This document shows, piece by piece, positions 11,147 through 21,105 of a DNA stretch of 64,000 bases. How positions within the stretch are numbered: position 1 is the first letter of the stretch; each line of letters opens with the position of its first letter. Below the pieces are notes generated by a model. That model was given only the letters and a program-made list of their open reading frames with translations. It searched no databases and was not told where the DNA came from. Source of the DNA: Corallium rubrum (taxonomy: Eukaryota; Cnidaria; Anthozoa; Scleralcyonacea; Coralliidae); contig CAXIUP010000272.1 in the NCBI GenBank assembly GCA_964035015.1, positions 62,001 through 126,000 on the forward strand, written 5' to 3'. The position numbers and the translations under genes were made by a program.

Positions 11147-14100
11147 TCACTCTTGTGGTAGCAAGGGCACCAATTTGTGGATCGGTCGAACTACGGTCTT
11201 GTTACCACATTGAACTTTGGCTACCCGAGTGTGACCATCCTTTCCGGGGTACGTCTCAACAATACGGCCTAACGGCCAACGGCCTCTTGGGAGTTGAGGT
11301 TCCAAGGCCAGAACAATGTCACCTTCTTTCATGTCCTTTACTATCTCCGTCCATTTGGGTCTTCTGTTCAAAGTCGGAAGATATTCCTTCAACCATCGCG
11401 ACCAAACTTGAGAAATCAACTGCTGGACTCTTCTCCATCGATTTCGCAAGTTAAAGCTTGTGGAATCAACTGTTTCGGGGGCTACGTCGCCGCCCATTTG
11501 CCCATGCAGAAAGTGGTTTGGTGTCAACGGCATTGCATCTCTTGAATCTGACGACTGATAGGTTAGTGGACGTGAATTGAGTAAGCTCTCCACACCAGTA
11601 AATGCAGTAAGTAACTCTTCGTCCCGAATGTCACCATTTTTCAGAACTGCGTATATAGCGTTTTTAGCCGATTTGATCATTATCTCATGAATTCCGCCGA
11701 AATGTGGCCCTGCTGGTGGGTTGAAATGCCACGTAACTTTGTTGAACATATGCGCTGTCTTCCGTTGAATTTGGCCTTGATCCAAATTACCAACCAGATC
11801 GCGCAACTCATTCACAGCCCCAACAAAATTGGTGCCATTATCGCTAGTTACCTCTGACGGTACACCTCGACGACTTGTGAAGCGTGTAAAGGCGTTGAGA
11901 AAACTTCCGGTATCAAGTCCCCAAGCCATCTCCAAGTGGATGGCCCTTGTGGCAAGACAAGTGAATAAACAAAGATATCGTTTTTGTCTCTTCCGTCCTC
12001 TCCCTTGAATTGTGATGAATGGTCCGGCGTAGTCCACAGCACATTGGTCGAAGGGACGAAAGGTGAACCTCAGGCGAACTTGCGGAAGTGGAGCCATCAC
12101 TTGGTTGGCAAGCTTCGTTTTTCTTTTCCTGCACTCGTTGCACTCCTTTTCCCAACTTCGGATTTCTTCACGAGCTGCTATTACCCAGAATCTCTGCGAT
12201 ACTTGAGACAAAATGAAGTTTGTCCCAGCTGAGTGGTTTGCCATGTCATGGTAGTGTTTTACGATGAGCTTGGTTACATGGTGTGCCCGTGGCAGGATAA
12301 TTGGGAACTTCACATCGTGAGGGAGATATTCTGCAAACATTAGTCGTCCTTCTAGACGGATTATACCATTGTCGTCGATTCGGGGGGATAACTTGACCAA
12401 GGGACTCTTTGGTGAGATTGGTTTGTTATTCTTCAGGGCTTTGTACTCCTCTGGAAAAGCTTCAAACTGCGCTTGTCGTATTATATCTTCCTCGGCATCA
12501 AGGATTTCTTCAGGTAGGAGCTCTGTACCAACAATCTTGTTGTTTTGGGACTGCATGTTGCAGAGAACTCGGATGACTCGCGCGTGAATACGAACCAAAT
12601 GCATCCAGGACGAATAACGACTTGGGCTCAGTCTCCAATCTTGGTCTACTTTCCTCTGATCCACCTCACGTTGAACGGGGTTAAGCCGACTCAGAAGGAC
12701 CGTTGCTTTCTTGCTTTCCTTCATTTCATGTGGGGGCTTACCATCAGCTCTAGGCCAGTGTTTTTCTTCTTTCATCAACCAATCTGGGCCATTCCACCAC
12801 AAATAATTACCTTCTATCTCTTCCGCACTTACACCCCGGGACACCAAATCTGCCGGATTTTGCTCGGTGGATACATGCTGCCATTGTTGAGGGTCACTGA
12901 ACATCTGAATCTCGCCAACTCTATTAGCTACGAACGCTCGAAAGTCCTTCCCGTGTCCTCTTATCCACCAAAGAACATCAAGACTATCTGAATAGAAGGT
13001 TACGACACTCATTGGTACTTCTAAGACTCCGATTAAGGCCTGCGTCAATCTCAACCCAATCACTGCAGCCATTAATTCTAGTCGAGGGACAGTCACAGGC
13101 ACCAAAGGCGCAACTCTACTTTTTGACGCTAACAGGCGACAAGTTGGTGGATGCGGTTGCTCATACTCGAAGTGTGCATACACTGCAGCACCAAAGGCAC
13201 TCGTAGATGCGTCGACAAACGTTATCAGTTTGAAGGAAGTGATGGTTGGTGCATTTCTGATGCAACGAGGAATTCTCACTTGAGATACACGTGATAACTG
13301 CTCTAGCCATAATCGAATTTCGTTAACTACATCATCGTGTATGTCATCGTCCCAATCGTAGCCTCTAGCCCATAAAACTTGAAGGAATATCTTTCCTCGG
13401 ATGATCACAGGCGAAATCAAGCCAAGCGGATCGAACACTGCGGCTATCTTTTTCAAAACATTTCTTTTTGTAATCGGCATGGATGATGGCACAGAAGGAG
13501 TTGAAACTGCAAGAGTATCTGCGCTGCTGAACCACGATATTCCCAACGTCTTTGTGACTGGCTGCTCATCGTTTCGGATTACTAGCTCTGACGCTCGATA
13601 CTCTTCTGGGATTGCGGCAATGACTTGTTCGGAGTTCGATACCCACTTTCTAGCTTGCATTCCAGCGATCTGCCACAAGTCTTGCAGCTGTTGACGAAGT
13701 GCTACGGCCTTGGCTTCGTCTTCGACACTGTCAATAGAGTCATCCATATAGGTTGACTTAAGGACAGTTTCTGCAGCCAATGGGTAACGATCTTGAAAAC
13801 GCCGTGCATTTTCTTGAGCCACGAATTGCGATTCCATAGGTGCGGAATTTTTACCAAAAAACACTCGGGTGAATTCATATTCATCTGGCTCTCGATCACT
13901 TTCGTAGTCACGCCAAAGAATTCTGAAGTACGGCCGATCTTTCTCTTCTATTTCGATCTGTAGGTACATCTCCCTGATGTCGCAAGCTATGCCAATCGGA
14001 TTTCGTCGAAAGCGAACAAGGACATGGAATAACTCGGTTTGAAGTTTCGGACCAGCGTGAATAGCATCATTCAGCGATACTCCTTCGTGTTTAGCGGAGC

Positions 14101-15718
14101 AGTCAAACACTATTCGCACCTTGGTCGTCGTTTTCTCCAGCTTGACTATGGCAAAATGCGGCAGGTACCAGCTGGATGGAGGCGACTTTTCCTCTGGGGG
14201 TACCTTTCGCAGGTAACCCTTTTCGACATAAGCTTTGATGGTGTTTTGATATTCCTTCTTTACAAAGCTGTCCTTGCCTTTTAAATTTCTCTCAGTACTT
14301 TCCAGGCGTTTCAGTGCCATTTCACGATTGCTAGGTAGTTCAGGACAGTCCTCCTTCCATGGCACAGATACACGATATCTGTTTCCGGTGTACGTAATCG
14401 AAGACTCTATCTTTTCAAGTGCCGTCTTTTCTTCTTTGGTCATCACCTGTGTGCGTTTGATCTCCGTTCCATAACTCTCGACTTCCCAGAACTTTCTCAA
14501 TGTGTCATTGACGTCGCAGCAACCTTGAATGGCATTTTCTTGCTGGGGTTCGCTGGTTAGAAAAGAGTGGACCATGTGGGATCTGTTTCCTCTAGCTGCT
14601 TCTCCCCCTGTAGTTCCTATACATATCCACCCAAGTGGTCCCAAACGTGCGATTGGGCCTCCAGTTGGTCCTTGGACATCTACCATCGAGTAATGCAGGT
14701 CTGCATTGTCTACTCCTATCAATAGATCGACAAAGCTATTCTTTGCAGGCTTGGGAAAATCACACTGTTCTAAATGCGGCCAGTGCTGTTTCTTCTCGTT
14801 CCAATCGGCAACTTTATAAGTTCCTGTTACTTGATGAGGGCATGTCTTGACTTCGATAGTCTTTCTAAATTCTCCACTCACACTTTCAATGTCGATCTTG
14901 ATTGGCATGGACTGAAAGGTTTCCACTGAACTGTTCAAAACATGAACTTGCACCTTCTGGAATGGTTCTTGAAGACCCAGGAAACTGGCAACATCTTCAT
15001 GCAAGAATGTTTCATTAGAAGCATCATCCATAATTGCATTTACCTTCACTTTCTTCCCATTCGCTTTCAACCATACCGGAACAGTCCGTAATGAGTATCG
15101 TTCACCACGGCTTGTTGGCTTTTGTGTTGTCACCGTAACTGTACTGCGCTTGTCTGCCCCCTCCCGTGGAAGTACTGGGGGCGTTTCGGAAGTGTCTGAT
15201 GGCAGGGTGATGCTTTGACGATGTAGCAAATGGTGATGATTAAGCTGGCATCCATCCACATTGCATGGTTGCGACCTCCGGCAGTCCTTACCACGGTGAT
15301 CCTTACTCAAACAGCGAAAACATAATTGCTTCTCCTTAGCGAAGTTCCATCGATTTTCAACAGGTTTCTGTTGGAAAAGTCGGCAAGCCCAAATACCGTG
15401 AAATAATCCACCACAACAAACACATGGGGGTTTACGTTTGACATCATGCTCACCTTCTGGCTTCGGCTTTCGTTGGTTGCCACCTGTGGTGAAGAAGGAT
15501 CTTGGTTTCCCCTTTCCACCAACCTTAGTTGTTCTTTGGGAGTTGTTCTCATCTCCTTCAGCTTCTACACCGTGGGCCATTTCGATTGCTTCCACTCTAA
15601 TGGAGACTTCTTCTTTTAACCAGTCCCGTAGACTAATAACAGATCTCTCTTTGCTGTGTTCGCTCATCCATCTTGTGTAGCTCTCCAACTGGCGTTCTGT
15701 TAACTTTTTAACCAACAA
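11147..15718 (-). CDS. pol: BEL-1 Pol polyprotein (PR-RT-RH-IN)
   Basis: This uninterrupted 1,523-residue frame carries all enzymatic BEL domains. Cysteine/histidine zinc-knuckle motifs (CVCCGGLFHGIWAC, CFRCLSKDHRGKDC) lie at about residues 98-150. The protease site is near residue 231 with the variant IMDDASNETF. Reverse transcriptase has IVFDCSAKHEG and the catalytic YMDD box near 656. RNase H starts at TFVDAS near 836. Integrase has an HHCC-type region (CNECRKRK) and D-D-E at CAVDYAGP (~1,228), TSDNGTNF (~1,293) and GGIHE (~1,342). The last ~110 residues are DUF5641-like and end HKLVPLLPQE. The marked start is only the first in-frame NTG; the frame originally continued from gag, from which a short insertion separates it. 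Confidence 0.93.
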   Translation of the reverse strand: MLVKKLTERQLESYTRWMSEHSKERSVISLRDWLKEEVSIRVEAIEMAHGVEAEGDENNSQRTTKVGGKGKPRSFFTTGGNQRKPKPEGEHDVKRKPPCVCCGGLFHGIWACRLFQQKPVENRWNFAKEKQLCFRCLSKDHRGKDCRRSQPCNVDGCQLNHHHLLHRQSITLPSDTSETPPVLPREGADKRSTVTVTTQKPTSRGERYSLRTVPVWLKANGKKVKVNAIMDDASNETFLHEDVASFLGLQEPFQKVQVHVLNSSVETFQSMPIKIDIESVSGEFRKTIEVKTCPHQVTGTYKVADWNEKKQHWPHLEQCDFPKPAKNSFVDLLIGVDNADLHYSMVDVQGPTGGPIARLGPLGWICIGTTGGEAARGNRSHMVHSFLTSEPQQENAIQGCCDVNDTLRKFWEVESYGTEIKRTQVMTKEEKTALEKIESSITYTGNRYRVSVPWKEDCPELPSNREMALKRLESTERNLKGKDSFVKKEYQNTIKAYVEKGYLRKVPPEEKSPPSSWYLPHFAIVKLEKTTTKVRIVFDCSAKHEGVSLNDAIHAGPKLQTELFHVLVRFRRNPIGIACDIREMYLQIEIEEKDRPYFRILWRDYESDREPDEYEFTRVFFGKNSAPMESQFVAQENARRFQDRYPLAAETVLKSTYMDDSIDSVEDEAKAVALRQQLQDLWQIAGMQARKWVSNSEQVIAAIPEEYRASELVIRNDEQPVTKTLGISWFSSADTLAVSTPSVPSSMPITKRNVLKKIAAVFDPLGLISPVIIRGKIFLQVLWARGYDWDDDIHDDVVNEIRLWLEQLSRVSQVRIPRCIRNAPTITSFKLITFVDASTSAFGAAVYAHFEYEQPHPPTCRLLASKSRVAPLVPVTVPRLELMAAVIGLRLTQALIGVLEVPMSVVTFYSDSLDVLWWIRGHGKDFRAFVANRVGEIQMFSDPQQWQHVSTEQNPADLVSRGVSAEEIEGNYLWWNGPDWLMKEEKHWPRADGKPPHEMKESKKATVLLSRLNPVQREVDQRKVDQDWRLSPSRYSSWMHLVRIHARVIRVLCNMQSQNNKIVGTELLPEEILDAEEDIIRQAQFEAFPEEYKALKNNKPISPKSPLVKLSPRIDDNGIIRLEGRLMFAEYLPHDVKFPIILPRAHHVTKLIVKHYHDMANHSAGTNFILSQVSQRFWVIAAREEIRSWEKECNECRKRKTKLANQVMAPLPQVRLRFTFRPFDQCAVDYAGPFITIQGRGRKRQKRYLCLFTCLATRAIHLEMAWGLDTGSFLNAFTRFTSRRGVPSEVTSDNGTNFVGAVNELRDLVGNLDQGQIQRKTAHMFNKVTWHFNPPAGPHFGGIHEIMIKSAKNAIYAVLKNGDIRDEELLTAFTGVESLLNSRPLTYQSSDSRDAMPLTPNHFLHGQMGGDVAPETVDSTSFNLRNRWRRVQQLISQVWSRWLKEYLPTLNRRPKWTEIVKDMKEGDIVLALEPQLPRGRWPLGRIVETYPGKDGHTRVAKVQCGNKTVVRPIHKLVPLLPQE

Positions 15719-15772
15719 GAGATAGATAGATAGATGGTTTATTCAAAATTTCTAAACTATGCAAAACTATGC
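15719..15772 (-). mobile_element. Short (ATCT)n-tailed insertion between gag and pol
   Basis: Gag and Pol would be continuous but for roughly 50 bp. On the minus strand this stretch reads TTTAGAAATTTTGAATAAACC followed by CATCTATCTATCTATC, with TTGCATAG duplicated just before it. This looks like the extreme 3' end of a 5'-truncated non-LTR element or SINE ending in a tetranucleotide tail. It introduces a stop (TAG) at the gag end. The exact boundaries are uncertain. Confidence 0.6.
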
Positions 15773-16971
15773 AAAGTTCCATCACCCAGTTCACCATGTT
15801 TTCCTTCTGCTTGTAGTTTGACCACAGTCACCCTCACCAGGTCAGAAAACCTTTCAAAACCTCGCACATCATTGTTACGTAGTGCAGCCATCCTTTCTAA
15901 CTCATCTAAATAAGCTCGTAGTTGGCGTCTCTGACCTCCAAACTTCGATTTCAAAATCTCTTTTGCCTCCTCATACTCTGGTGTTGACACCCCAAGTCCT
16001 CGAATAGACTCTAGAGCTCTTCCAGTCAGACTTTGGCGGAGTCTTGCCATCTTTAAACTAGTTGGCTCTGTTGACATGTCAACGAGACTCTGAAATAACC
16101 CCCAATATTCTTCAAACCTGGTCTTGTCTCCATCGAATGTTGGTACTTTCAATTGCTTGAGTCGATGATTAATGGTTGGCCCTTGAGTTGCATTAGGAAC
16201 AGTCGATACCATTGGTTGCTGTGTCACAGTAGCCAAGGTAGAACTAGAGGCATTCTGTCCATCTATTGGTTGTGCCAATGTATGGTTTGTTGCACTGGGA
16301 TTGTTTGGTTCTTGCATTGGTTGTGCTGCAGTATCAATGGTTGGGTTGGAGAGGCTCTGTCCTCCTGTTAGATCTACCACATTATTGGCTGTTGGACTAG
16401 GCCCATTCTGACCCTCTGTTGCCTGCTTTGCACCATTTACTGCTGTGCTGTCATCATTGTGCCCAACTGCAGGGTTCACCACTGTACTGGTTGCTGAATT
16501 TCCAGCAATGAGTACAGTTTGTGCCTTTTCAATGACTTGTTGACAGTCCAATTCCAATTCATCTGATTCTTTCATTATGACCTTCTGACTGTTATAATCC
16601 TTTTGTTCCAAGTGATAAGCAGACAGATCATCCATGACGTTTTGAGTATCTTCTAATGAAGTCCATAACTGTTCAACGCGATGCTCAATTTCTTGTTTCT
16701 CAAGGGCAATCTGTGGTGCACTCAGTAACTTTTCTAGGTGATGTCTGATTTTCGTTGTGTTTCGTTTACTGGCACGTTTGCGACGACTTAACTCGAGTGC
16801 TGCTTGAAGGTTCTTTATTCCTTCATCGACTTTTGGCTCTTCGGGAATTTTATCAAGCTCTGGTTCCTCTTCAGACATATATTGCCCTTTAGAAGTGGGT
16901 TGTCCTACTACGATGAAGTTTCCACCATAGACAAGAATGTGTACCATAGAAATGTGAGATAGTGTCTCCAA
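15757..16971 (-). CDS. gag: BEL-1 Gag
   Basis: This 404-residue frame is the Gag part of the BEL polyprotein. An N-terminal charged, helical region (about residues 40-160) is followed by an Asn/Thr/Gln-rich low-complexity segment with repeated VNPAVGHND- and TVTQQPM-like units (about 160-265). A DUF1759-like capsid core follows (LKQLKVPTFDGDKTRFEEYWGLFQSLV, cited in part at about 268-294). The frame ends at a premature TAG created by the insertion at 15,719-15,772. In BEL elements Gag and Pol normally form one frame, so this copy would give a separate Gag unless the stop is bypassed. Confidence 0.85.
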   Translation of the reverse strand: METLSHISMVHILVYGGNFIVVGQPTSKGQYMSEEEPELDKIPEEPKVDEGIKNLQAALELSRRKRASKRNTTKIRHHLEKLLSAPQIALEKQEIEHRVEQLWTSLEDTQNVMDDLSAYHLEQKDYNSQKVIMKESDELELDCQQVIEKAQTVLIAGNSATSTVVNPAVGHNDDSTAVNGAKQATEGQNGPSPTANNVVDLTGGQSLSNPTIDTAAQPMQEPNNPSATNHTLAQPIDGQNASSSTLATVTQQPMVSTVPNATQGPTINHRLKQLKVPTFDGDKTRFEEYWGLFQSLVDMSTEPTSLKMARLRQSLTGRALESIRGLGVSTPEYEEAKEILKSKFGGQRRQLRAYLDELERMAALRNNDVRGFERFSDLVRVTVVKLQAEGKHGELGDGTLHSFA

Positions 16972-17029
16972 ATGTTGATGTAATCTCTCTCAAATCAATG
17001 TCACTGTTCGAAACATCCAATATCCAAAA

Positions 17030-17356
17030 CCCTTTATGCCAGACGATAAAAATTTATCCAAAAATCCTCTATACGAGAGGATAAATTAACATAAAATTCG
17101 ATATCCAAAATCCTTTCTACGAAACGATAAATCAGCGTAAATTTGATATCCAACAATCCTCTATACGAGACGATAAACCAGCGTAAATTTGATATCCAAC
17201 AATCCTTTATACGAGACGATAAACCAGCGTAAATTCGATATCCAACAATCCTTTATACGAGACGATAAACCAGCGTAAATTCGATATCCAACAATCCTTT
17301 ATACGAGACGATAAACCAGCGTAAATTCGATATCCAACAATCCTTTATACGAGACG
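17030..17356 (-). repeat. 46-bp tandem repeats in the BEL-1 leader
   Basis: About seven 46-bp units with the core CCAACAATCCTTTATACGAG and GATAAACCAGCGTAAATTC lie between the primer binding site and gag. The units near gag are more diverged and those near the LTR almost identical, as expected for expansion at one end. They lie in the 5' untranslated leader. Confidence 0.85.
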
Positions 17357-17367
17357 AATCCACGAAT

Positions 17368-17386
17368 GTCCTGGCAGGATCGCCAA
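17368..17386 (-). promoter_or_regulatory. BEL-1 primer binding site
   Basis: On the minus strand TGGCGATCCTGCCAGGAC lies a few bases 3' of the 5' LTR. Its reverse complement ends in CGCCA, as a tRNA 3' end would. It resembles the TPsiC/acceptor end of tRNA-Arg; the tRNA identity is tentative. Confidence 0.65.
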
Positions 17387-17389
17387 AAA

Positions 17390-17590
17390 TGTTCGGTAGA
17401 ACTTTATTGTCATTAAAATTAAAGGTAAAATACAAAATAAGAAAATACATATATTAGAAAAACAAGCTCTTTCTTCCACGCTTCCGACCAGACTGCTCCA
17501 AACCGGTTTCAACTCCCTCTTCCGCTACAGGTCACCTAAGAAGTCTTTGAATTTCAACTTCATAAAAAACAAACGCAAGTCTTCACAACA
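17390..17590 (-). repeat. BEL-1 5' LTR
   Basis: A 201-bp LTR matching 10,869-11,067. On the minus strand it begins TGTTGTGAAGAC and ends CCGAACA. Confidence 0.92.
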
Positions 17591-17857
17591 GGTGGCTTAC
17601 TGAAGTGGCGTGTTGCCCGAAGTGCGGTATCTTGTCAGTTGTGGAACAAGATGGCTAGTAATTTCAGAACTACATAACGTGTTGAATGAGCTTTCATTTG
17701 ATGTATATCGTTCAAAATTCTGCGTTTTATTAAACTTGTTAAAATGTCCAAAATGTGCGAACCACTGTTTGAAATAATATTACAAATAAACAGGAAATTG
17801 ACTTCTCACAAGTGTTACAGAAATTTAGATTTCTTTTGAAATATTTAACGCACAACA

Positions 17858-17860
<3 letters not shown>

Positions 17861-17933
<73 letters not shown>

Positions 17934-17940
17934 TATATAA
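17861..17940. repeat. (AT)n microsatellite
   Basis: About 80 bp of alternating AT with one interruption (GTATAT), in the centre of the foldback element. Confidence 0.95.
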
Positions 17941-18175
17941 TACAGAAGTTATTGAAAATTCTATTCGGGGTAGAAATTTCAAGCTTCTAGTTAAACGGAA
18001 AATATTTTAAAAATGGAAAAACGTCTGTTGTTTTGGTTCATCGCGTCGATTTCCTGTATATTTGTAATGAAATATTATTTGGAACAGTGGACAGTATAAC
18101 AAGTTTCATACTGAAACGCAAAATCTTGAACTCTACATCAAATGAAAGCTCATTCAACATATAACAACATACGTA

Positions 18176-18838
18176 CAGGGCCATAGATAGCGGGGGGCGG
18201 CAGCAGGGGCAACTACCCCCCTGGAGAAAATCCAGACTATGAGTTTTATAATGTCACAAAGAACTAACTATAGTCGTTTAATTAATATCATAACTCTGAC
18301 AATGAATTTTCTTGCGCTTTATCCCGTTAGAGTAACTATTATTTTACAGTCACTTGCTACTCACTTTCACCAAAATGTTCGGAAGTTCGTTCCGAAGTTC
18401 GCAAGTTCGTTGGGAAGTTCAAAGCTTGTTTTAAACTACGCATTCATCTTGCCTTCTTGTCTTCTTAATGGTTCCTAGTAGCCGTCAATCAATTGCCTAG
18501 TTCAAAACGAACTTTGAACTTCCAAACGAACTTCGTAACGAACTTCTGAACATTTTGGTGAAAAGTGACAAGTGCGTGAGTTGCAAATGACTGTAGTTGT
18601 CTTTGAATATGTGATACTGCAGTTTTAGACAAAATCTTTTGTAAAAATGAGAGAATGTGTCTTAAAAAATGTGTTTTAAAATGTTCAAAATTTTGCTCAA
18701 ATATGATGTCAGATCGCGGGAAATGCCATTTCAGAGACTCGATTTTCAAAAATTCTCCGGGGGAGTATACCCCCGGACCCCCCTAGAAATTTGGCAGTCT
18801 TACTGCCCCCTGACTAAAGAATCCTGCCTACGGCCCTG
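18176..18838. mobile_element. 663-bp non-autonomous hAT-like element
   Basis: The ends CAGGGCCATAG and CTACGGCCCTG form an imperfect terminal inverted repeat. The element is flanked by a perfect 8-bp duplication, CATACGTA, at 18,168-18,175 and 18,839-18,846. An 8-bp TSD and CAGGG ends are hAT hallmarks. An inner palindrome contains repeated GAACTTC/GAAGTTC motifs (about 18,340-18,600). No transposase is encoded. Confidence 0.85.
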
Positions 18839-18946
18839 CATACGTACACAATAGATTTCAACGATGCGTAGTTCTGAAATTACTGGTCATCTTGTTCCAC
18901 AAATGACAAGATAATTATATGCCGTATTACCCGCCGTGCCACGTCG

Positions 18947-20132
18947 GCTACGACAAGTTTGCTACTCACCGTTTTCTCGCTTGGAACCATTCAAAAGCCG
19001 TCGATTACTTGCAGTTTAGTTCTTGACAAGTTTATCCGCTGGTTTCCCATAAACCAGTGGGAAGAACACACAGGGTCTCTTTTCGTTCGACATCAATCGT
19101 CTTCAGGCCTTCGAACTACATTTCTTTGGGGCGTAATTCATCTCTATTTGTTTCTCGCAGTGCATACTTCAATGCAGCATTAAACTAGAAATACATGAAT
19201 GCAACAACCCCTCGCCCACTTTTATTAAATGATTTTTTGAAACACCCCCCACCCACCCACCCTGATTTAAAATAAGCACTCCTGATATACAACCAATATA
19301 AAAACAAACAGATTTTAAAGCAAATGATAATCCTCGAGATAATTATAGAATTTATGGATAGGATGACTAACTGATTTATTGAAAGTTGAACATATCAAAG
19401 CAAAATTTAGATCTGGTTGTAAAAAATATATTGTTTTTATAGGATTCAAAAGGGATTATTTTTAGCAAGCACTTAAATGGCTTATGGCTTCCCTTATGTG
19501 GCTATGTATACACGTTTTGTATTTGTAAAGGCAGAATTAAAAGTTAACAGCTCAAAATTACATTTATAATAGAGTCTGAGATAAAAACAATTCAGTAGAA
19601 TCGGATCCCAGAAAGAAGTATTAAACAGACCACGTTTCAGTCGAAAATTTGGAAATACAGCAAAAAAAATCGCCAAAGCCCATGGAAAGTCAATGAATAA
19701 CATAAACATAAGCTTATAAAGGAAGTGTTTTATGTTAGCTTTAGTTAAGCTGACTTATGGTTTGGACGAGCAAAGGGTAAGCACGAAAACGTGAAGCTGT
19801 ATATTGTTTAGGTTATTAAGACAACAAGAATCCTACTGTTTATAACTGTAAAATGATTTGACCACTGAGTGACCACAACCAATGCAATTCAGATCGAGTT
19901 TTGTTTACCATACGGCGTCTGGTTTCTTCAGGTTCTCTGGTTTCGCTTCAATATATATTAAACCGGCTGTTTGTATCCTTTTCTTCGTTGTTCTCTTTTA
20001 TTATTTAAGTAGAACAGGCTCTATTTCGTTGAACGAAAGCCGAAATACTGACAGATTTATAGTTTTCTTCGTCGCTAGTCACCAGTGCCCAACTATTCTT
20101 ACCGCGTGACACCGTACCAAACATATATATAT
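18947..20132. other. Non-coding interval
   Basis: No gene or clear repeat was recognised. The region is AT-rich with frames shorter than about 75 codons that lack recognisable features. Confidence 0.4.
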
Positions 20133-20577
20133 ACAAACAAACAAACAAACAAACAAACAAACAAACAAACAAACAAACAAACAAACAAACAAACAAACAA
20201 ACAAACAAACAAACAAACAAACAAACAAACAAACAAACAAACAAACAAACAAACAAACAAACAAACAAACAAACAAACAAACAAACAAACAAACAAACAA
20301 ACAAACAAACAAACAAACAAACAAACAAACAAACAAACAAACAAACAAACAAACAAACAAACAAACAAACAAACAAACAAACAAACAAACAAACAAACAA
20401 ACAAACAAACAAACAAACAAACAAACAAACAAACAAACAAACAAACAAACAAACAAACAAACAAACAAACAAACAAACAAACAAACAAACAAACAAACAA
20501 ACAAACAAACAAACAAACAAACAAACAAACAAACAAACAAACAAACAAACAAACAAACAAACAAACAAACAAACAAA
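20133..20577. repeat. (ACAA)n microsatellite, about 445 bp
   Basis: More than 100 uninterrupted copies of the tetranucleotide ACAA/CAAA. All six frames read as low-complexity repeats (NKQT or FVCL), which are artefacts and not genes. Confidence 0.98.
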
Positions 20578-20689
20578 TAAATAAACTATTTCACAGATTT
20601 CGTCTCCCTTCGCTTTTTCTACACGCGTGTAAAATGGACTCCACGCGTGTCGAGATTAGCACCCTCACCGGGCTCCGGGCCTTCGGCCC

Positions 20690-20788
20690 GTCGCCCGGCT
20701 CGTACCCTGGTCCCAGAGGTCCTACGCCGCCCGCTCCCCCCCGAAATGCTGAAAGCGGCGAGAGAACCTCTGGTCGAAGACGCTACTA
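20690..20788. repeat. GC-rich ~95-bp palindromic unit, copy 1
   Basis: CCCGGCTCGTACCCTGGTCC through GAGAACCTCTGGTCGAA is found as the reverse complement at 22,352-22,455. Within the unit CCAGAGGTCCT and AGAACCTCTGG can pair. It is part of a dispersed short repeat, probably a SINE or MITE end. Confidence 0.65.
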
Positions 20789-20973
20789 ATCTCACTTTGA
20801 TGTTGCAGTAATCTAATTAAATTGACCGGGGGGGCGTAAAACTTTTTGCACCACTAATAGAACTTTTTATATATTAAGGACGTTTGAGGGGCAGGCTAGG
20901 AGAAATAAACTATAAAAGTCTAGAAATTTGGCCGTTTTACCAGTCGAGCAAGAAAAAAACCACAACAGCCCAC

Positions 20974-21105
20974 GAGACGAGGCGAGACGAGACGAGACGA
21001 GACGAGACGAGACGAGACGAGACGAGACGAGACGAGACGAGACGAGTCGAGACGAGACGAGTCGAGACGAGACGAGACGAGACGAGACGAGACGAGACGA
21101 GACAA
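20974..21105. repeat. (GAGAC)n pentanucleotide repeat
   Basis: About 26 units of GAGAC/GACGA with two GAGTC variants. Translated frames (DETRR, SRLVS) are artefacts. Confidence 0.97.

Larger units (their letters stand above)
10869..17590 (-). mobile_element. BEL/Pao LTR retrotransposon 1
   Basis: The element runs on the minus strand, with its 5' LTR at 17,390-17,590 and 3' LTR at 10,869-11,067. Both LTRs begin TGTTCGGTAG and end CAACA on the plus strand. A primer binding site, a repeat-rich leader, gag and a 1,523-residue pol lie between. The order protease, RT, RNase H, integrase, then a C-terminal DUF5641-like module is that of BEL/Pao. The flanks (GGCG and GGTG) do not give a clean target-site duplication. 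Confidence 0.93.
17594..18946. mobile_element. Foldback element interrupted by a hAT-like MITE
   Basis: GGAACAAGATGGCTAGTAAT (~17,642) pairs with ATTACTGGTCATCTTGTTCC (~18,879), and GAGCTTTCATTTGATGT (~17,687) pairs with ACATCAAATGAAAGCTC (~18,134). The right arm is split by the MITE at 18,176-18,838; without it the arms are about 180 bp or more each. The centre includes an (AT)n tract at 17,861-17,940. It is non-coding. Confidence 0.7.

Noticed and set aside
20005-20789. Long open frames of FVCL or NKQT repeats
   Set aside because: They are translations of the (ACAA)n microsatellite in all frames and have no start, domain or conservation.
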